Assembly (NCBI GenBank): GCA_965112735.1
Contig: OZ218951.1
Span: 1,302,001 to 1,366,000, forward strand
Reading direction: 5' to 3'
DNA length: 64,000 bases
Source: Phaeosaccion multiseriatum
Lineage: Eukaryota; Ochrophyta, other classes
The position numbers were made by a program, and so were the translations under genes. Below are positions 10,930 to 23,269 of the stretch, piece after piece. Every line of letters begins with the position of its first letter. The stretch's first letter is position 1. The notes beneath the pieces are model-generated. The model ran no database searches. It saw nothing but the letters and a program-made list of their open reading frames with translations, and was not told the origin of the DNA.

Positions 10930-11490
10930 CTACTCTTTCTCATGATTCCTCATCAAGTTAGTAAATACCCCAGCAGCGGCCTTCTCCCCCAATTTCCGAA
11001 GCCACCTCGAGTATATAGTCTGGGAGTGAACGTCCCTCGCCTGTGGCGGGACCCCCCTCTGTTTGCCACAGGTGGGGTCGATCGCGCGCATCAGGCGCAG
11101 GGCAGTCTGCGATTGGAAGAAATCTGCTGCTATGGCGAGGAGGCGCTCTTTGCATTCACGCCACGAGGTTTACTGCCGTGCACGGAGCAGAGCGATGTCC
11201 ACCGATGCTCCAACTCAGAGGAGCTGTAGGGCGATGCCATGATGACCGTTAAGGAAGGCGCTGAGAAGTGGAGTCCTTCCAGTCGAGTCCAGAGTATCGC
11301 AAGTGTTGAGAAGAAGGTCACTACGGTTCGTGCCCTTCTTGAGCCAGGGGAAAGTGAGTGTTGAGTTGTAGCCACGCCAGTCACAGTTGGCGGCAGGATG
11401 TAGTCTCTCTGTACAACCGATCATCCTGTTCTCACTTTTTGTCAATGCCGCCTCCTCATTGAGCAGCCAGCTAGCGACTCCAGTATTCAA
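10930..11490 (-). pseudogene. Decayed ankyrin-repeat gene fragment
   Basis: One minus-strand frame reads through about 560 bases and contains a good ankyrin signature (DSTGRTPLLSAFLNGHHGIA followed by LQLL-stop-VGASVDIALL). The frame is broken by an internal TGA at about 11228 and a TAA about 45 bases further on, yet stays protein-like on both sides down to a TAG at 10932-10930. The upstream end is open beyond 11490 and no start was found. Because the frame is otherwise intact, decay looks recent; read-through or an unseen intron is possible but less likely. Confidence 0.55.
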
Positions 11491-11874
11491 CAGGTGAGAA
11501 CGTACGGGAGTACGTGCGTGACCGAGTGGTTGTTCCTCTTTGCGCTCTTGCCTCCAATATCCTCACTTCTCCGTCTCTCCCTCTTCTCCTTCCCCTCACC
11601 TCCCTCCCCCTCTCTTTTATTTCTCTTCAAGACCCGATCAACTCTTCAAAATACCCCCCCCTTTTCGCTTACTCGCCCTTATCGGTCTTGCTTCTTTGTG
11701 ACCACCACTAATGACCAGCATGGACAGATGAGGAGAGGATAGTTGAGAGAGCAAGCGAGGGAGAGAGAGAGAAGAGGAAGAGGGACAGAGCGAGGGAGAG
11801 GAGGAGAAGAGGGAGTGACCGAGGTAGAGAGAGCAAGAGAGTGAGTGAGCCAACAGAGCAACAAGCAAACAGAG
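11491..11874. other. Upstream region of the OSCA-type gene
   Basis: Pyrimidine-rich then GA-rich sequence leading to the ATG at 11875. The GAGAGAGAGAAGAGG stretch just before the start is probably 5' UTR. No other gene was seen. Confidence 0.4.
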
Positions 11875-14800
11875 ATGGCGCCCCCAACGGCAGCCCCAAC
11901 GGCGGTGGAAGGGAACCCACCATCGGACGCCACTCTCCCGGGCTGGAACGACATGCTGCTAACGGCCGTGGCGAGTCTCATCGCCGGCAGCGTCCTCCTC
12001 TTCCTCTTTGAGCTACTCCGCTCCAGACGGCACCGCTACTTTCGCTGTCTGTACCGCCAGCGACACACGCTGCGCTACCGAAAGCTCTCCTACCGCCTCA
12101 AAAATATCAACATGCCCACCTACCCGAGGGGACTGCTGCGCTGGGTGCCGGACACTTTCCGCCGCAGCGACCAGGACTTTCTGGACCTTGTGGGGCTCGA
12201 CGGATATGTAACGCTGAGGTTAGTGGGCGAGTGTGTGAGTGAGTGAGGGCCTGAGGGAGTGAGTGGGGGACAAGTGAGGGAGTGAGGGGGTGAGTGAATG
12301 AGTTCGTGAGTGAGATGAGTGAGTCAGTGAGTGAGTTAGTGAGATGCGTGAGTAAGTGAGTGAGTGAGTTAGTGGATGAGTGACTGAGTGTGTAGATGAG
12401 TGAGTGAGTGAATGAGTGAGTGAGTGAGTGAGTGAGTGAGTGAGTGACAACAACGACAACAACATTGATCGCTTTGACTCACCCTGCGTGCTCCACCCAA
12501 TCCCCCCCCCCCCCTTCCCTCCCCCGGCAGGTACATTCGCCTCTGTCGCAACATTTGCGCAGTGAGCACGGTGGTGGGGCTGTTGGTTCTCACCCCCCTC
12601 TACAGCTTTGGCGACGACGCTGTGAATCGCGTGGACAAGTACACCATGACCAATCTCAAGGACGGCGATGGTACTCTGTGGGCTCCTGTGGTGTGTTGCT
12701 GGTTGCTCTCCATCACCTCCATGGAGCTGTTGCGGCGCGAGTATAGAATGTAAGGCAGAGCAAGCGCACGCACTGATGAAGGAAAGAGAGAAAGACAAGC
12801 ACACACACACGCACACACACATACACACATGCATCAAATTCGCTGCCCAACTCTAACTACCCTTCCGCAACGTTTTCCCTCTTGCTTGTTGTGCCTCTTG
12901 CTGCCGCTGCTGCTGTTGCTCCTCCTCCTGCTGCTGCTGCTGCTGCTGCTGCTACTGGTGCCGTCACACACACACATCATGACACAACACAAACAACACC
13001 CAACATACCGCAACATAATCACAACACAACACAACACAACACAACAGGTTCTCCGACCTGCGCAACGATTGGCTGGCGGAGGGGGACGTCGGCGTCATTA
13101 GACAAACCTCGTACACCGTCATGGTGGAGAAGATCCCTGAGGGTACGGTGCGGAAGGCGGACAGGGCCGTTTGGGGGGGGGGGCACACGCTACCTTACAT
13201 GGGATGGATCTGGGGGCATCTGCGACACCAGGGGTGGGGGACTGTGCGCGGCTGTAGGCGTTTGATTGTTTTTGGTCCAACGCGTGTACCTGCTCTCTCT
13301 TTGCTTTTTGTATGTCCCCCCCCCCCCCCCCCCTCTCTCTCTCTCTCTCTGGTCTCTCCCTCATCTGTCTCCCTGTATCTCTCTCTCCGATTGCCTGCGG
13401 ATGGTCCTAACCTTAATTTCCTTCTTCTTCTTCTTCCTCCTCCTCCTCCTCCTCCTCCTCCTCCTCCTCCTCCTCCTCCTCCTCCTCCTCCTCCTCCTCC
13501 TCCTCCTCGTCCTCCTCCTCCTCCTCCTCCCCTCCAGCCTTCCGAAGCGCATCGATGCTGAAGAAATTCTTCGACGCCTTGTTCCCAGGCATGGTGCACA
13601 GCGCCACCATCGCTTTGGAGCTTCACGACCTCGCAGGCCTAATTGCCAAGAGAGACGAAGCCCTCAACTGCTTGGAGCGATGCATAATCCTCGAGAGGCA
13701 CCTCCAAGCAAGGCAGTTGGTGATACACGGGCAACAGGGCGGCAACAGCATGAGCAGCAGGTGCAAGAAGAAGCTGGCGAATGTGCGGAAGGAGAAGGAG
13801 AAATTTCAGTTTCAATTGGTGGAGCTGAATAACCGTCTCCGCCCGGAGCAAGACCGCAAGCTAAAGGCGGCTCAGACGGTGGAGAAGCACAAGAAGAGGG
13901 AGCTCAAGGCCCTTGGAGACAACGTGAACAACATGGCACACTACTTCTCGGAGCAGCTGCACGACGTGAGTGCTTGCGTGGGGTGGGGCTACTCAGTCAC
14001 TCAGTCACTCCTTCACTGTCCTGACACTCACTCACTCATTTTCTTGACACTCACTCACTCCTTCACTGTCCTGACGCTCGTTCCTTCACTGTCCTGACAC
14101 TCACTCCTTCGCTGTCCTGACACTCACTCACCGCCTTGGCGACGGCTGTACACCCAACACAGGGCGCCACACCGGCAACCATGCGGTGTATCGGTGTGAA
14201 GCCTGCCCCCTGGTGGAAGGACACCGACCAACCATTGGAGCCCCTTCACGAGCAGAGTGAGGAGCAAGAGGGAGCCACAGAGGGGGCTCAGCAGCACCAG
14301 CAGCAGCAGCAGAAACAACAGGAGGAGGAGGAGGAGGAGGAGGAGGAGGAGGAGGAGGAGGAGGAGGAGGAGGAGGAGGAGGAGGAGGAGAAATCAGTGG
14401 TACAGCAAAGAGGCCTCGGCGGGCTCGAGGCGGGGGAGGGCGGAAGAGAGCTGGAGAGGGAGGCACAGGAGGAGGCGGTAGCTTTCTCAAGGCCCTCTGC
14501 AGTAACCCGCATGGAAGAAGGTGGTGGAGGAGGAGGAGGAGGAGGAGGAGGAGGAGGAGGAGGAGAAAGAGAAGGAGGCGATGCTGCTGCTGGGGCAGCT
14601 CAGGCGAACACCTGGGAGAACATCACTGCTCGGCACCGCAGTGCAGCCACCCCGGCCGGAGACTTGGAGCAAGGGCCGGAGTCAGTAAAACAATCACTTG
14701 GGAGTCCCAACGAGGAGGATGAGGAGGAGGAGGAGGAGGAGGGGGAGGGGGAGGAGCAGCCCTCAACTCGGTCCATGAGCTTCTTTGCGGCCGCGGCGGA

Positions 14801-15358
14801 GGGACTCCGGCGACGGGTGGTTAGCAGCAACAACAACAACTCGACAAGCTCGCCTCCCGGAGGAGGAGGAGGAGGAGGAGGAAGCAATGTGATGTCGAGG
14901 GGTCTGAGTGCGGTGGTGCCCTCATCGATTACGAGGGGAACGGGAGGGCTTATTCAGCGGCATCGGAACAACCGGGCGGAACAGAACCTACTGTCGCAAG
15001 AGATTACAGCAGAGCAACTTGACGATGCGGAGGAGGTGCTTCGCAGAGAAGGGCTGCGCGGGATCAAGGTACTGATGGACTGATTGACTGACTGACTGAC
15101 TGACTGACTGACTGACTGACTATTTTGCTGATTGACTGACTTGATGGATTGACTGACTGACTGACTGACTGACTGACTGACTGACTGACTGACTGACTGA
15201 CTGACTGACTGACTGACTGACTGACTGACTGACTGACTGACTGACTGATTGACTGACTGACTGACTGACTGACTGACTGACTATTTTGCTGATTGACTGA
15301 CTTGATGGATTGACTGACTGACTGACTGGCTGGCTGACTGGCTGAAGGATTGACGGAT

Positions 15359-15390
<32 letters not shown>

Positions 15391-16716
15391 TCTCTCACTA
15401 ACTGGCTGACTGACGGACTGGCTGGCGGACTGACTGTCTAACTGACAAACTGACTGACTGACTGACTGAAAGACTAATACTCCTCCCCCTCCTCCTCCTC
15501 CTCCTCGTCCTCCTCCTCCTCCTGTAGGACAAAGTCACCCGGCAGTACCTCCGCTCGAAGGAGCTCCATGCGAATACCAATCTCCGTAGGACCAGAACAA
15601 AAGCCCCCCCTCGCGTGGAGGGGATGGCAGTGGATGTCAGTGGTGGTCCTCAGTCCCGATTTAGGCGGCGAGACAGCCTGTTGAACACCATCAGCGCCTC
15701 ATCACCACGGACGATGCTCCTTAAGAGGAGGGGCTTGGTTCAGACGAATGCAGCAGCGGGAGGGGGGGACGCAGCGGGAGGAGGAGGAGGAGGAGCAGCA
15801 GGAGGAGGAGGAGGCGTGCCGAGAGCCTTCGGAGAGACTCTGAGTGGACTGGGAGCGACTTGGGTGAGACGGAAGAGCAGCGGCAACAAAGCGGGGGGAG
15901 CTGCTAGCGTAGAAGGGTGAGTGAAGCATGAGGTGGCGAGTCGGGTTTGGGCTTTCTTCTTCTTCGTCTTCTTCTTCCCCCCTCTCAATACGGATACGCA
16001 CACTCACACGCACACACACAGGTCCACAAGCCCAGGGGGGAGACGAGGATCGAGATCACCATCCTCCATCAACGCGGGGGGGGCAGAAGGTGCAGATGGT
16101 GCAGGTGGTGCAGGTGGTGATACAGGCTTTCGTTCTACCGCCAGGTCCTCCACTAGCCGGTCGCCAGTTGGGGGCAAGGAAGGGAAAGAAGGAGAGAGTC
16201 ACATGTCAACGAAATCACGCCGCGGTGTCCAGGAGCTCGACTATCCTGTCAAGAGGGCCGGCGGGAGTCGCAGCCCGGCCGGCACCAGTACCGGCGCCAA
16301 TGCTGCGAGAAGACTCACCACAAGAGAGGAAAAAGAGGAAGAGGAGGAGGAGCAGGAGGAGGAGGAGGACGAGGGACCCCCTTCGGATGTGGAAGGGCAA
16401 GGCAGTATCCTGCCGCTTCGTGCTGCGCCAGAGGCTGTCGAGCGTCCTCTCAGCCTCACGGTACCTTTCACAGCGGCACTCGACGAGGGCATGGAGCAGC
16501 AGTTGGTGATACAGCAGAACCAGGAAGCGAAGGAGGAGGAGAAGGAAGAGAGCGAAGCGCAGCACTACAACAATGACGAACATGAAGGTGAAGATGCCAG
16601 TGCTCTGACCACTACTACTACCACTGAGAGGGGAAGAAGCACATTGAAGCAAGAGGCGGCGATGGTGGAGGAGGAGGGACGACAGCAGACGGACAGGGGA
16701 GGACAAAGCGCAGAAG

Positions 16717-16757
<41 letters not shown>

Positions 16758-19700
16758 GTGATGCAGCAGCAAGAGCCACAAGACGTCAAGGAGGGGTCGG
16801 ACGGTTGGGCTCTCTCCTGGAGCTTATCGGACAACGGCGGCGGGCGACGGGTGCTGAGCATCGATGTTGGGGAGGACGAGCGGGCGGGCACCAGCGACAG
16901 TGATTTGTTTCGCAGCACCGGTGGTACTGCCTCCACACGGGGCGGCAGTGGTGGTGGTGGTGGTGCTGGTGGTGGCAGTAGTGGTGTTGGTGGTAATGTA
17001 TCACCAACTGGTGGGGTTGGTGACGACGACTTGATGGCTCAGAGGAGGTATTCGGAGAGTGGGGGGGGGGATAGCGGCATGCAAAGGCGCGACGTCCATC
17101 GAAACAGCTCTCGTCTATTAGTGAAGGACAGTCCGAGAGACAGTGTGAGGGACAGTGTGAGAGACAGCACCCGCTTTAGTCCGGGAGGCACGGCACGCAT
17201 TATGGGAAAGAACATCGGGAACGTTCTGCAGAACATTCAAGCACCGGAGCTTGGAGCCGTCAAGGTGAGAGAGAGGGAGAGGGGGGAGGGGGGGGGGGAA
17301 GGGAGGGAGAGAGGAGTGGAGACTTTTTGTTCTTCTTCTTTTCCAATTAAAACCCAACACCTGATCCCCCCCCAAACGCACCGGCTCGTGTTGTTCGTCC
17401 ACTGTCGTGTGCAGGACCGTGTGGCAGATGCGTCCAACAGACTGCGCGGTAACCTCGCTGAGGTCGTTTCTGTGTCGGCACTCGAAGTGGCCGGGGCAAT
17501 GAGGGTGAGTGTGCGTGCGTGTGTGCGTGTGTGTGTGCGTGTGTGTGTGCATTTGTGCGCGTCCCTGCGGTCGTTGTAGTACCCATCCACTGCCATCCCC
17601 CCCCCCCCATCCCGCGTCTCTCTTGCAACTGCTCATGCTGATTCCCTCCTCCTCCACCCTCCCCACCCGCCGCCGTTCCTGCTCCCTCCCCGTGCACTGC
17701 CATCCTCTTCCTCTTCCTCCCCCATCCAATGTCATTGCCACCCCCCCCCTCCTGCAGCTACTCACCACCAAGAGCATGTCAAGTACAGGATTTGTAACGT
17801 TCAAAACGCTTACAGCGAGAGCGTGCGCGGTGCAGGCCCGTCTGTGCAACATTCCAGGCATCTTCCTCCTCACAGGGGCGCCCGAGAGCAGGGACATCCG
17901 GTACGTCACACAAACTACCAATTGCTGTACCAAGTAATGCACTTTACTTCATTTCTTGCTCTGTGTATATCCTATTTGAGTCATGCGTGCGTGGGTTGGT
18001 TCGCTCGTTTGTTGGGTCGTTTCCGCTCTTCGCCTTTTTCTTTCTGACTTACCGACTGACTGGCCGATTCCCCATTCATTTGTGGCGCAATCTCTATCAA
18101 ATATCGGCTGCTACGCACTCATTCACTCACTCACTACTCACTTACTCACTCGCTCACTCGCCCTCTCACTTACTCACTCGCTCACTCACCCTCTCACTTA
18201 CTCACCCACTTACTCACGCACTCGCTCACTCACTCACTCACTCACTCACTCACTCACTCACTCACTCACTCACCCACTTACTCACGCACTCACTCGCTCA
18301 CTCACTCACTCACTACTCACTTACTCACTCGCTCACTCGCTCACTCACCCTCTCACTTACTCACTCGCTCACTCACCCTCTCACATACTCACCCACTTAC
18401 TCACGCACTCGCTCACTCGCTCACTCACTCTCTCACTCACTCACTCACTCACTTACTCACTCACTCACTCACTCACTCACTCACTCACTCACTGACTTCA
18501 CTCACTCACTCACTCACTCACTCACTGACTTCACTCACTCGCTCACTCACTCACTCACTCACTCGCTCGCTCACTCACAGATGGGATCACGTGACCAACA
18601 GCCCGTCCTCCATCCACCTGCGCCGCACGTTGGTGACTGTGGGGTTGTTCATCGGTGTCATCTTTTGGAGTTCGCTCGTAACCGCCATTCAGGTGGGTGG
18701 GTGCAACATCACTCCAGAAGCATTTGTAGGATGCCTCGTTAGGCCTCCGTATGACTCTGTTTGCCGCCGTATGGTATGCCACTGTCATCCACGCCTCCAT
18801 CCACTGCCATCCACTCACCCACAAATCCGCCCACCTACCTACCCATCCATCCATCCGTTCTTCCCTCCATCGACTGCCATCCATCCGCCCGCCCACCCAC
18901 CCACCCACCCATCTTCTGCCATCCATCCATCCACTGCTATCCGTCCACTGCCATCCCCCAGGCCCTATCGGACATCGAAACTCTGAACAAGGTGCTTCCC
19001 TTCATGAAGCAGCTTGATAAGAACAACCCCACCCTGGGCACGCTCATCACCTCCTACCTGCCCGTGCTGCTCCTGTTGCTGCTCATCAGCAACCTCTACT
19101 TCATCTTCAAGGTGTGTGTGTGTGTGCGTGCGTGAGTGTGTACGTGCGGGCATGTGTGCATGCGTGCACTTACACCTGCCTGCCTGCTGGCCTGCCTGAG
19201 TGAGTGACTGCCTGCCTGTCTGCTTGGCTTGGCTTATCGTGGCATCTAAACGTCTTTGTTTTCTCTCCCTCTCCTTCTCCCTCCCTCCCTCCCTCCCTCC
19301 CTCCCTCCCTCCCTCCCTCCGTCCCTCCCTCCCTCCCTTTCTCCCTCCCTCCCTCCCTCCCTCCCTCCCTCTCCCTTTTTCTCTCTTTCTCCCTCTCCCT
19401 CTCCCTCTCCCTCCCTCCCTCCCTCCCTCCCTCCCTCCCTCCCTCCCTCCCTCCCTCCCTCCCTCCCTCCCTCCCTCCCTCCCTCCCTCCCTCCCTCCCT
19501 CCCTCCCTCCCTCCCTCCCTCCCTCCCTCCCTCCCCCCCTCTCTCCCTCCCTCCCTCCCCTCCCCTCCCCTCCCTCTCTCCCTCCCTCCCTCCCCTCCCC
19601 TCCCCTCCCCTCCCCTCCCCTCCCCTCCCCTCCCCTCCCCTCCCCTCCTTTCCCCTCCCCTCCCCTCTCCTCCCCTCTCCTCCCCTCCCCTCCCCTCCCC

Positions 19701-22700
19701 TCCCTCCCTCCCTCCCTCCCTCCCTCTCTCCCTTTCCCTCCCTCTCTCCCTCTCCCTCCCCCCCTCTCTCCTTCCCTCCCTCCCCCCCGCTCTCCCTCAG
19801 TTCCTGGCTAATGCGTACGAGGGCTACAAGTCCAAATCCGAAGTCGAGCTTGTAGTCATGAGCCGCTATTTCTACTTCCAGCTCGTCAACGTGTACGTCA
19901 CTGTGACCTCAGGTGAGCCTTGTTGGGGGGTAGCACTGCGCCAGAGAGACCCATTTATGTCCCATGTCCACACCCATCATTCCCGTCTGTCTGGGAGGAG
20001 GAGGAGGAGGGGGGAGTCGTATCTCCCTCCTTCCCTCCTCACCTTCTCTTCTTCAACTCCCTCTCTCCCTCCTTCCCTCCTCACCTTCTCTTCTCCAACT
20101 CCCTCTCTCCCTCCTTCCCTCCTCACCTTCTCTTCTCCAACTCCCTCTCCCTCCTTCCCTCCTCACCTTCTCTTCTCCAACTCCCTCTCTCCCTCCTTCC
20201 CTCCTCACCTTCTCTTCTTCAACTCCCTCTCCCTCCTTCCCTCCTCACCTTCTCTTCTCGAACTCCCTCTCTCCCTCCTTCCCTCCTCACCTTCTCTTCT
20301 CCAACTCCCTCTCTCCCTCCTTCCCTCCTCACCTTCTCTTCTCCAACTCCCTCTCCCTCCTTCCCTCCTCACCTTCTCTTCTCGAACTCCCTCTCTCCCT
20401 CCTTCCCTCCTCACCTTCTCTTCTCCAACTCCCTCTCCCTCCTTCCCTCCTCACCTTCTCTTCTCGAACTCCCTCTCTCCCTCCTTCCCTCCTCACCTTC
20501 TCTTCTCCAACTCCCTCTCCCTCCTTCCCTCATCACCTTCTCTTCTCCAACTCCCTCTCTCCCTCCTTCCCTCCTCACCTTCTCTTCTCCAACTCCCTCT
20601 CCCTCCTTCCCTCCTCACCTTCTCTTCTCGAACTCCCTCTCTCCCTTCTTCCCTCCTCACCTTCTCCTCTCGAACTCCCTCTCCCTCCTTCCCTCCCATG
20701 ATCCCAAGGCTCGCTCATGCGGGACATCAACAAAAACACGAGCCCCAATCAAATCCTCAAGATCTTGGGCACCAACCTGCCCACTGTGGCAGTGTACTTT
20801 AGCAACCTCATCATCGCCAAGCTTGTGGGAGGGCTCATGTTGGAGCTTTGCTTCGGAGGGCGGCCGCTCAAGGTTAGAGGCGTATGGGGAGGGGATGGGA
20901 AGGGGGGGGGGGGAGGGGAGTGAAGGGAAGGGTAGGGTAGGAAGGTCGCGAGAGCCCAGGCCCAAGCGAGGGCGATCCGTTTTGATATTAGCCTTGCTTG
21001 TTGCTTGAGGAGCTTTCCTGCCCATATGCCTCCCGTCTTTCGTGTGCCGTGCGGTACTTCGCTGCCCTCAATTCTCTCCCCCCCTCTCTCTGCACCCCCC
21101 TCGTCTCTCTCTCTCTCTCCATCTTTCCCCCCTCCTCTCCCTCCCCCACCTCCCCCTCCCCCCCCCCCCTCTCTCTCCTTCACTCCACTCGTCTCAGTTC
21201 TGGCGCATCCTTGTCACGGAGCTCTTCTCGCAACCCAAGCTGCGCACTCAAAAGGACATGACGAGAGGCTGCTACGAACCATCCGAGCCTTGGTACGGCC
21301 GCTTCTACGCTGACTTCCTGCTCGTGCTGCTCATCTGCTTCACCTACAACATCATCGCACCCTTCGTGGTCGCCATCGGTTTGGTGTACTTTAGTCTGGC
21401 AGAGCTTGTCTACAAGTATAACCTCACCCACTGCTTCTGGCCCATGTATGAGTCCGGGGGCATGTTTTGGTACAAGTTGGGTCGCCAGACTGTGATTGGC
21501 CTCATTGCAGGGCAGATTACCCTCATTGGCTATGTGTCGCTGAAAGGGGGCATCAAACAGGGTCCGTTTATGCTTCCCCTGCCCTTCTTTGTGGGATGGC
21601 TGGGCTGGAAGATGAATAAGAATGCAAAGTTCGCCAGCGATCAGCTCTCCATTGACAAGGTGAGTGAGTGAGTGAGTGAGTGAGGGGGAGAAGTGAGAGA
21701 GGGAGGAGGGCGACATGCAGGCGAAGGGAGGGGGGGGGGGGGCGGAATTCTTCCTAAACCACCTAACCAATCCACCAACCATCCAACAACTAACCATCCG
21801 ACCAACCACCTAACAATCTTATGTATATATATATTATATATAATATATAACCATCCAACCAACCATCCACTATATATATATTTTATATATAATATATAAC
21901 CATCCAACCAACCATCCACCCACCCTCCCAAACCGACTAATCCAACATTGAAGCAACCCCCTTTCTCCTTCCCTCCCTCAGGCCATGGTCATTGACAAGG
22001 AGGATGAGGTATGTGTGCAAGAAGAAGGTCTCTTGCCCACCTGGCATATCTTCGATGCTGCCGCCTACACGCAGCCGTCCCTGCAGGAGAGAGAGCCCGT
22101 GCTGTTCGGACACAGCGCGAAGCACAGAGGGGTAGCGGGGTTGGGTACCGAGGATTACTCTTCGGATGTGGAGTGTGATGGTTTTGTGGAGTTTCCTCCT
22201 GGGTGGAAGGGTGGAGGGCGCTTGTCGGGGGATGGAGGGAGCTTGTGGGAGGGTGGGGACTTCACCACGAGCTCTTCGCTCGACGCGGAGGAGGGAGGAG
22301 GAGAGACATGGCTGGGTAAAGGGGCGGAGGCAGGAGGGGCGGGGGTGGATGGGAAGGACCGAAACGGCTGGGAGGATATGCAGCCGCACCAACAGCAGCA
22401 GCAGCAGTTGGTGATACAGCAGCAGAGAAGGCGGTCGTACGGCCAGCAGCAGCAGTCAATGAAGCCCGCCTCTTCTCCTCCTACGGTCATGGCGTTTGGA
22501 GGGGGGCGGAGGCAGTCGCTTGCCTCGCCCAACATGACGGAGCAGCAGGCGGCAAGGTTCAGAGAGCAGGTGATGAGCAAGGCTGCCGCCTCCGCCTCTG
22601 CCTCCTCCCCATCCTCTCTCCCTGCAAAAGCCAAGGGGAGGGATGAGGGAGACGACGAGGAGGAGGACGAAGAAGAGGATGAGGAGGAGGAGGATGATGA

Positions 22701-22980
22701 TGATGATGATGATGATCATGATGAGGATGACGAAGGCGATGCGGCAGACGACCAATCACCGCAGCAGAGGGGCAGCAGGAGGAGACTGCCGGGGAGGAAG
22801 CTCTTCAGCAAGGCAAGGGCCGGCATCAACAGCGCAGGGTCTACCAGTACCGGGGGCGGCGTGGGGGGTAGGCGTAGGCATGGGAGTGGGAGGGGGGGCG
22901 GGGCTCCTTCCTCCTTGACGGATCTGCCTTCTCCCACCAAGAAGCCGCTGTTGGGCCCGTCGGGGGGGCGAAGTGAGTGA
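11875..22980 (+). CDS. OSCA/CSC1-like (DUF221) mechanosensitive cation channel, about 1,951 residues
   Basis: Fifteen exons keep one frame: 11875-12218, 12531-12749, 13048-13142, 13538-13965, 14163-15068, 15528-15916, 16022-17264, 17415-17504, 17758-17900, 18581-18692, 18962-19111, 19801-19912, 20709-20872, 21198-21659, 21982-22980. Family features are an N-terminal span with the [26 protein letters not shown] linker (here [20 protein letters not shown]), two more spans, a cytosolic loop beginning [40 protein letters not shown], and a multi-span core with [28 protein letters not shown]63 proteins are pressure-gated Ca2+/cation channels of the plasma membrane or endomembranes. Plant OSCAs are roughly 700-800 residues; here about 846 disordered Glu/Gln/Gly-rich residues (363-1208) interrupt the cytosolic loop, and a 332-residue acidic tail follows the core. 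Confidence 0.93.
12222..12448 (+). repeat. (GAGT)n array starting at the splice donor of OSCA intron 1
   Basis: GTGAGTGAGTGAG units with small variants occupy most of intron 12219-12530. The unit matches the donor consensus GTGAGT. Confidence 0.9.
13433..13530 (+). repeat. (CTC)n array in OSCA intron 3
   Basis: About 30 CTC/CCT triplets just before the acceptor at 13537, doubling as a very long polypyrimidine tract. (C)n and (CT)n runs precede it at 13317-13352. Confidence 0.9.
13991..14132 (+). repeat. Minisatellite in OSCA intron 4
   Basis: Imperfect repeats of a CTCACTCCTTCACTGTCCTG-type unit with CACTCACT spacers fill intron 13966-14162. Confidence 0.8.
15076..15476 (+). repeat. (TGAC)n array with duplicated spacer in OSCA intron 5
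   Basis: About 400 bp of ACTG/TGAC units. A spacer beginning TATTTTGCTGATTGACTGAC occurs twice, near 15121 and 15281, showing a higher-order duplication inside the array. Confidence 0.92.
18117..18578 (+). repeat. (TCAC)n array running into the acceptor of OSCA intron 9
   Basis: Long CTCACTCACT array with CTTACTCACT variants and GACTTCACTCACTCACTCAC blocks. It ends in TCACTCACAG, so the last repeat unit is itself the splice acceptor at 18580. Confidence 0.92.
19273..19797 (+). repeat. (CCCT)n/(CCCCT)n array in OSCA intron 11
   Basis: More than 500 bp of CCCTCCCT followed by CCCCTCCCCT and back, directly before the acceptor at 19800. The open frames across it encode only Pro/Ser/Leu repeats and are not genes. 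Confidence 0.95.
20029..20697 (+). repeat. About 40-bp minisatellite in OSCA intron 12
   Basis: About 16 copies of a unit containing CTTCCCTCCTCACCTTCTCT then TCTCCAACTCCCTC. Copies vary between two lengths and at one position (CCAACT versus CGAACT). Confidence 0.93.
21776..21920 (+). repeat. Duplicated AT-palindrome plus CCAACCAT block in OSCA intron 14
   Basis: Two copies of a module: an AT-only self-complementary core (TATATATATATTATATATAA type) followed by CCATCCAACCAACCATCCAC. The cores can form cruciform or hairpin structures. Confidence 0.8.
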
Positions 22981-23247
22981 AGGAAAGCAGGGAGCAGGGG
23001 AGGGGGGCTGCGTGTTTAGGATGGATTGGATACTTATCGAGCTGTGTTCATCCCAATCCAAGGACACGCAACGCCAGTACCAATGCGTGCCTGCGCACCG
23101 GGACTTGCCCATCCGTTGAGATGTTGTTTGTGTGTCAAGCAGTGTGGGTCAAGCAGCGCTTGCCTACTCCAATAGACCGCGACACCGCCACATCCGCTGC
23201 ACGCACGCACAGATGGAGGCGATGCATACTTATATAATCTTTTAAAA

Positions 23248-23253
23248 AATAAA
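23248..23253 (+). terminator. Candidate polyadenylation signal AATAAA of the OSCA-type gene
   Basis: AATAAA lies 268 bases after the TGA at 22980, in a locally AT-rich segment. Confidence 0.45.
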
Positions 23254-23269
23254 TTTCTTGTTATAATCT

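Noticed and set aside
20029-20697. Regularly spaced repeats resembling a CRISPR array
   Set aside because: Units are contiguous with no unique spacers, the sequence is pyrimidine minisatellite, and it lies in an intron of a eukaryotic gene.
19204-20802. Long open frames of more than 500 codons rich in Ser-Leu-Pro-Pro
   Set aside because: They are translations of CCCT and 40-bp repeats in OSCA introns and run across real splice sites.
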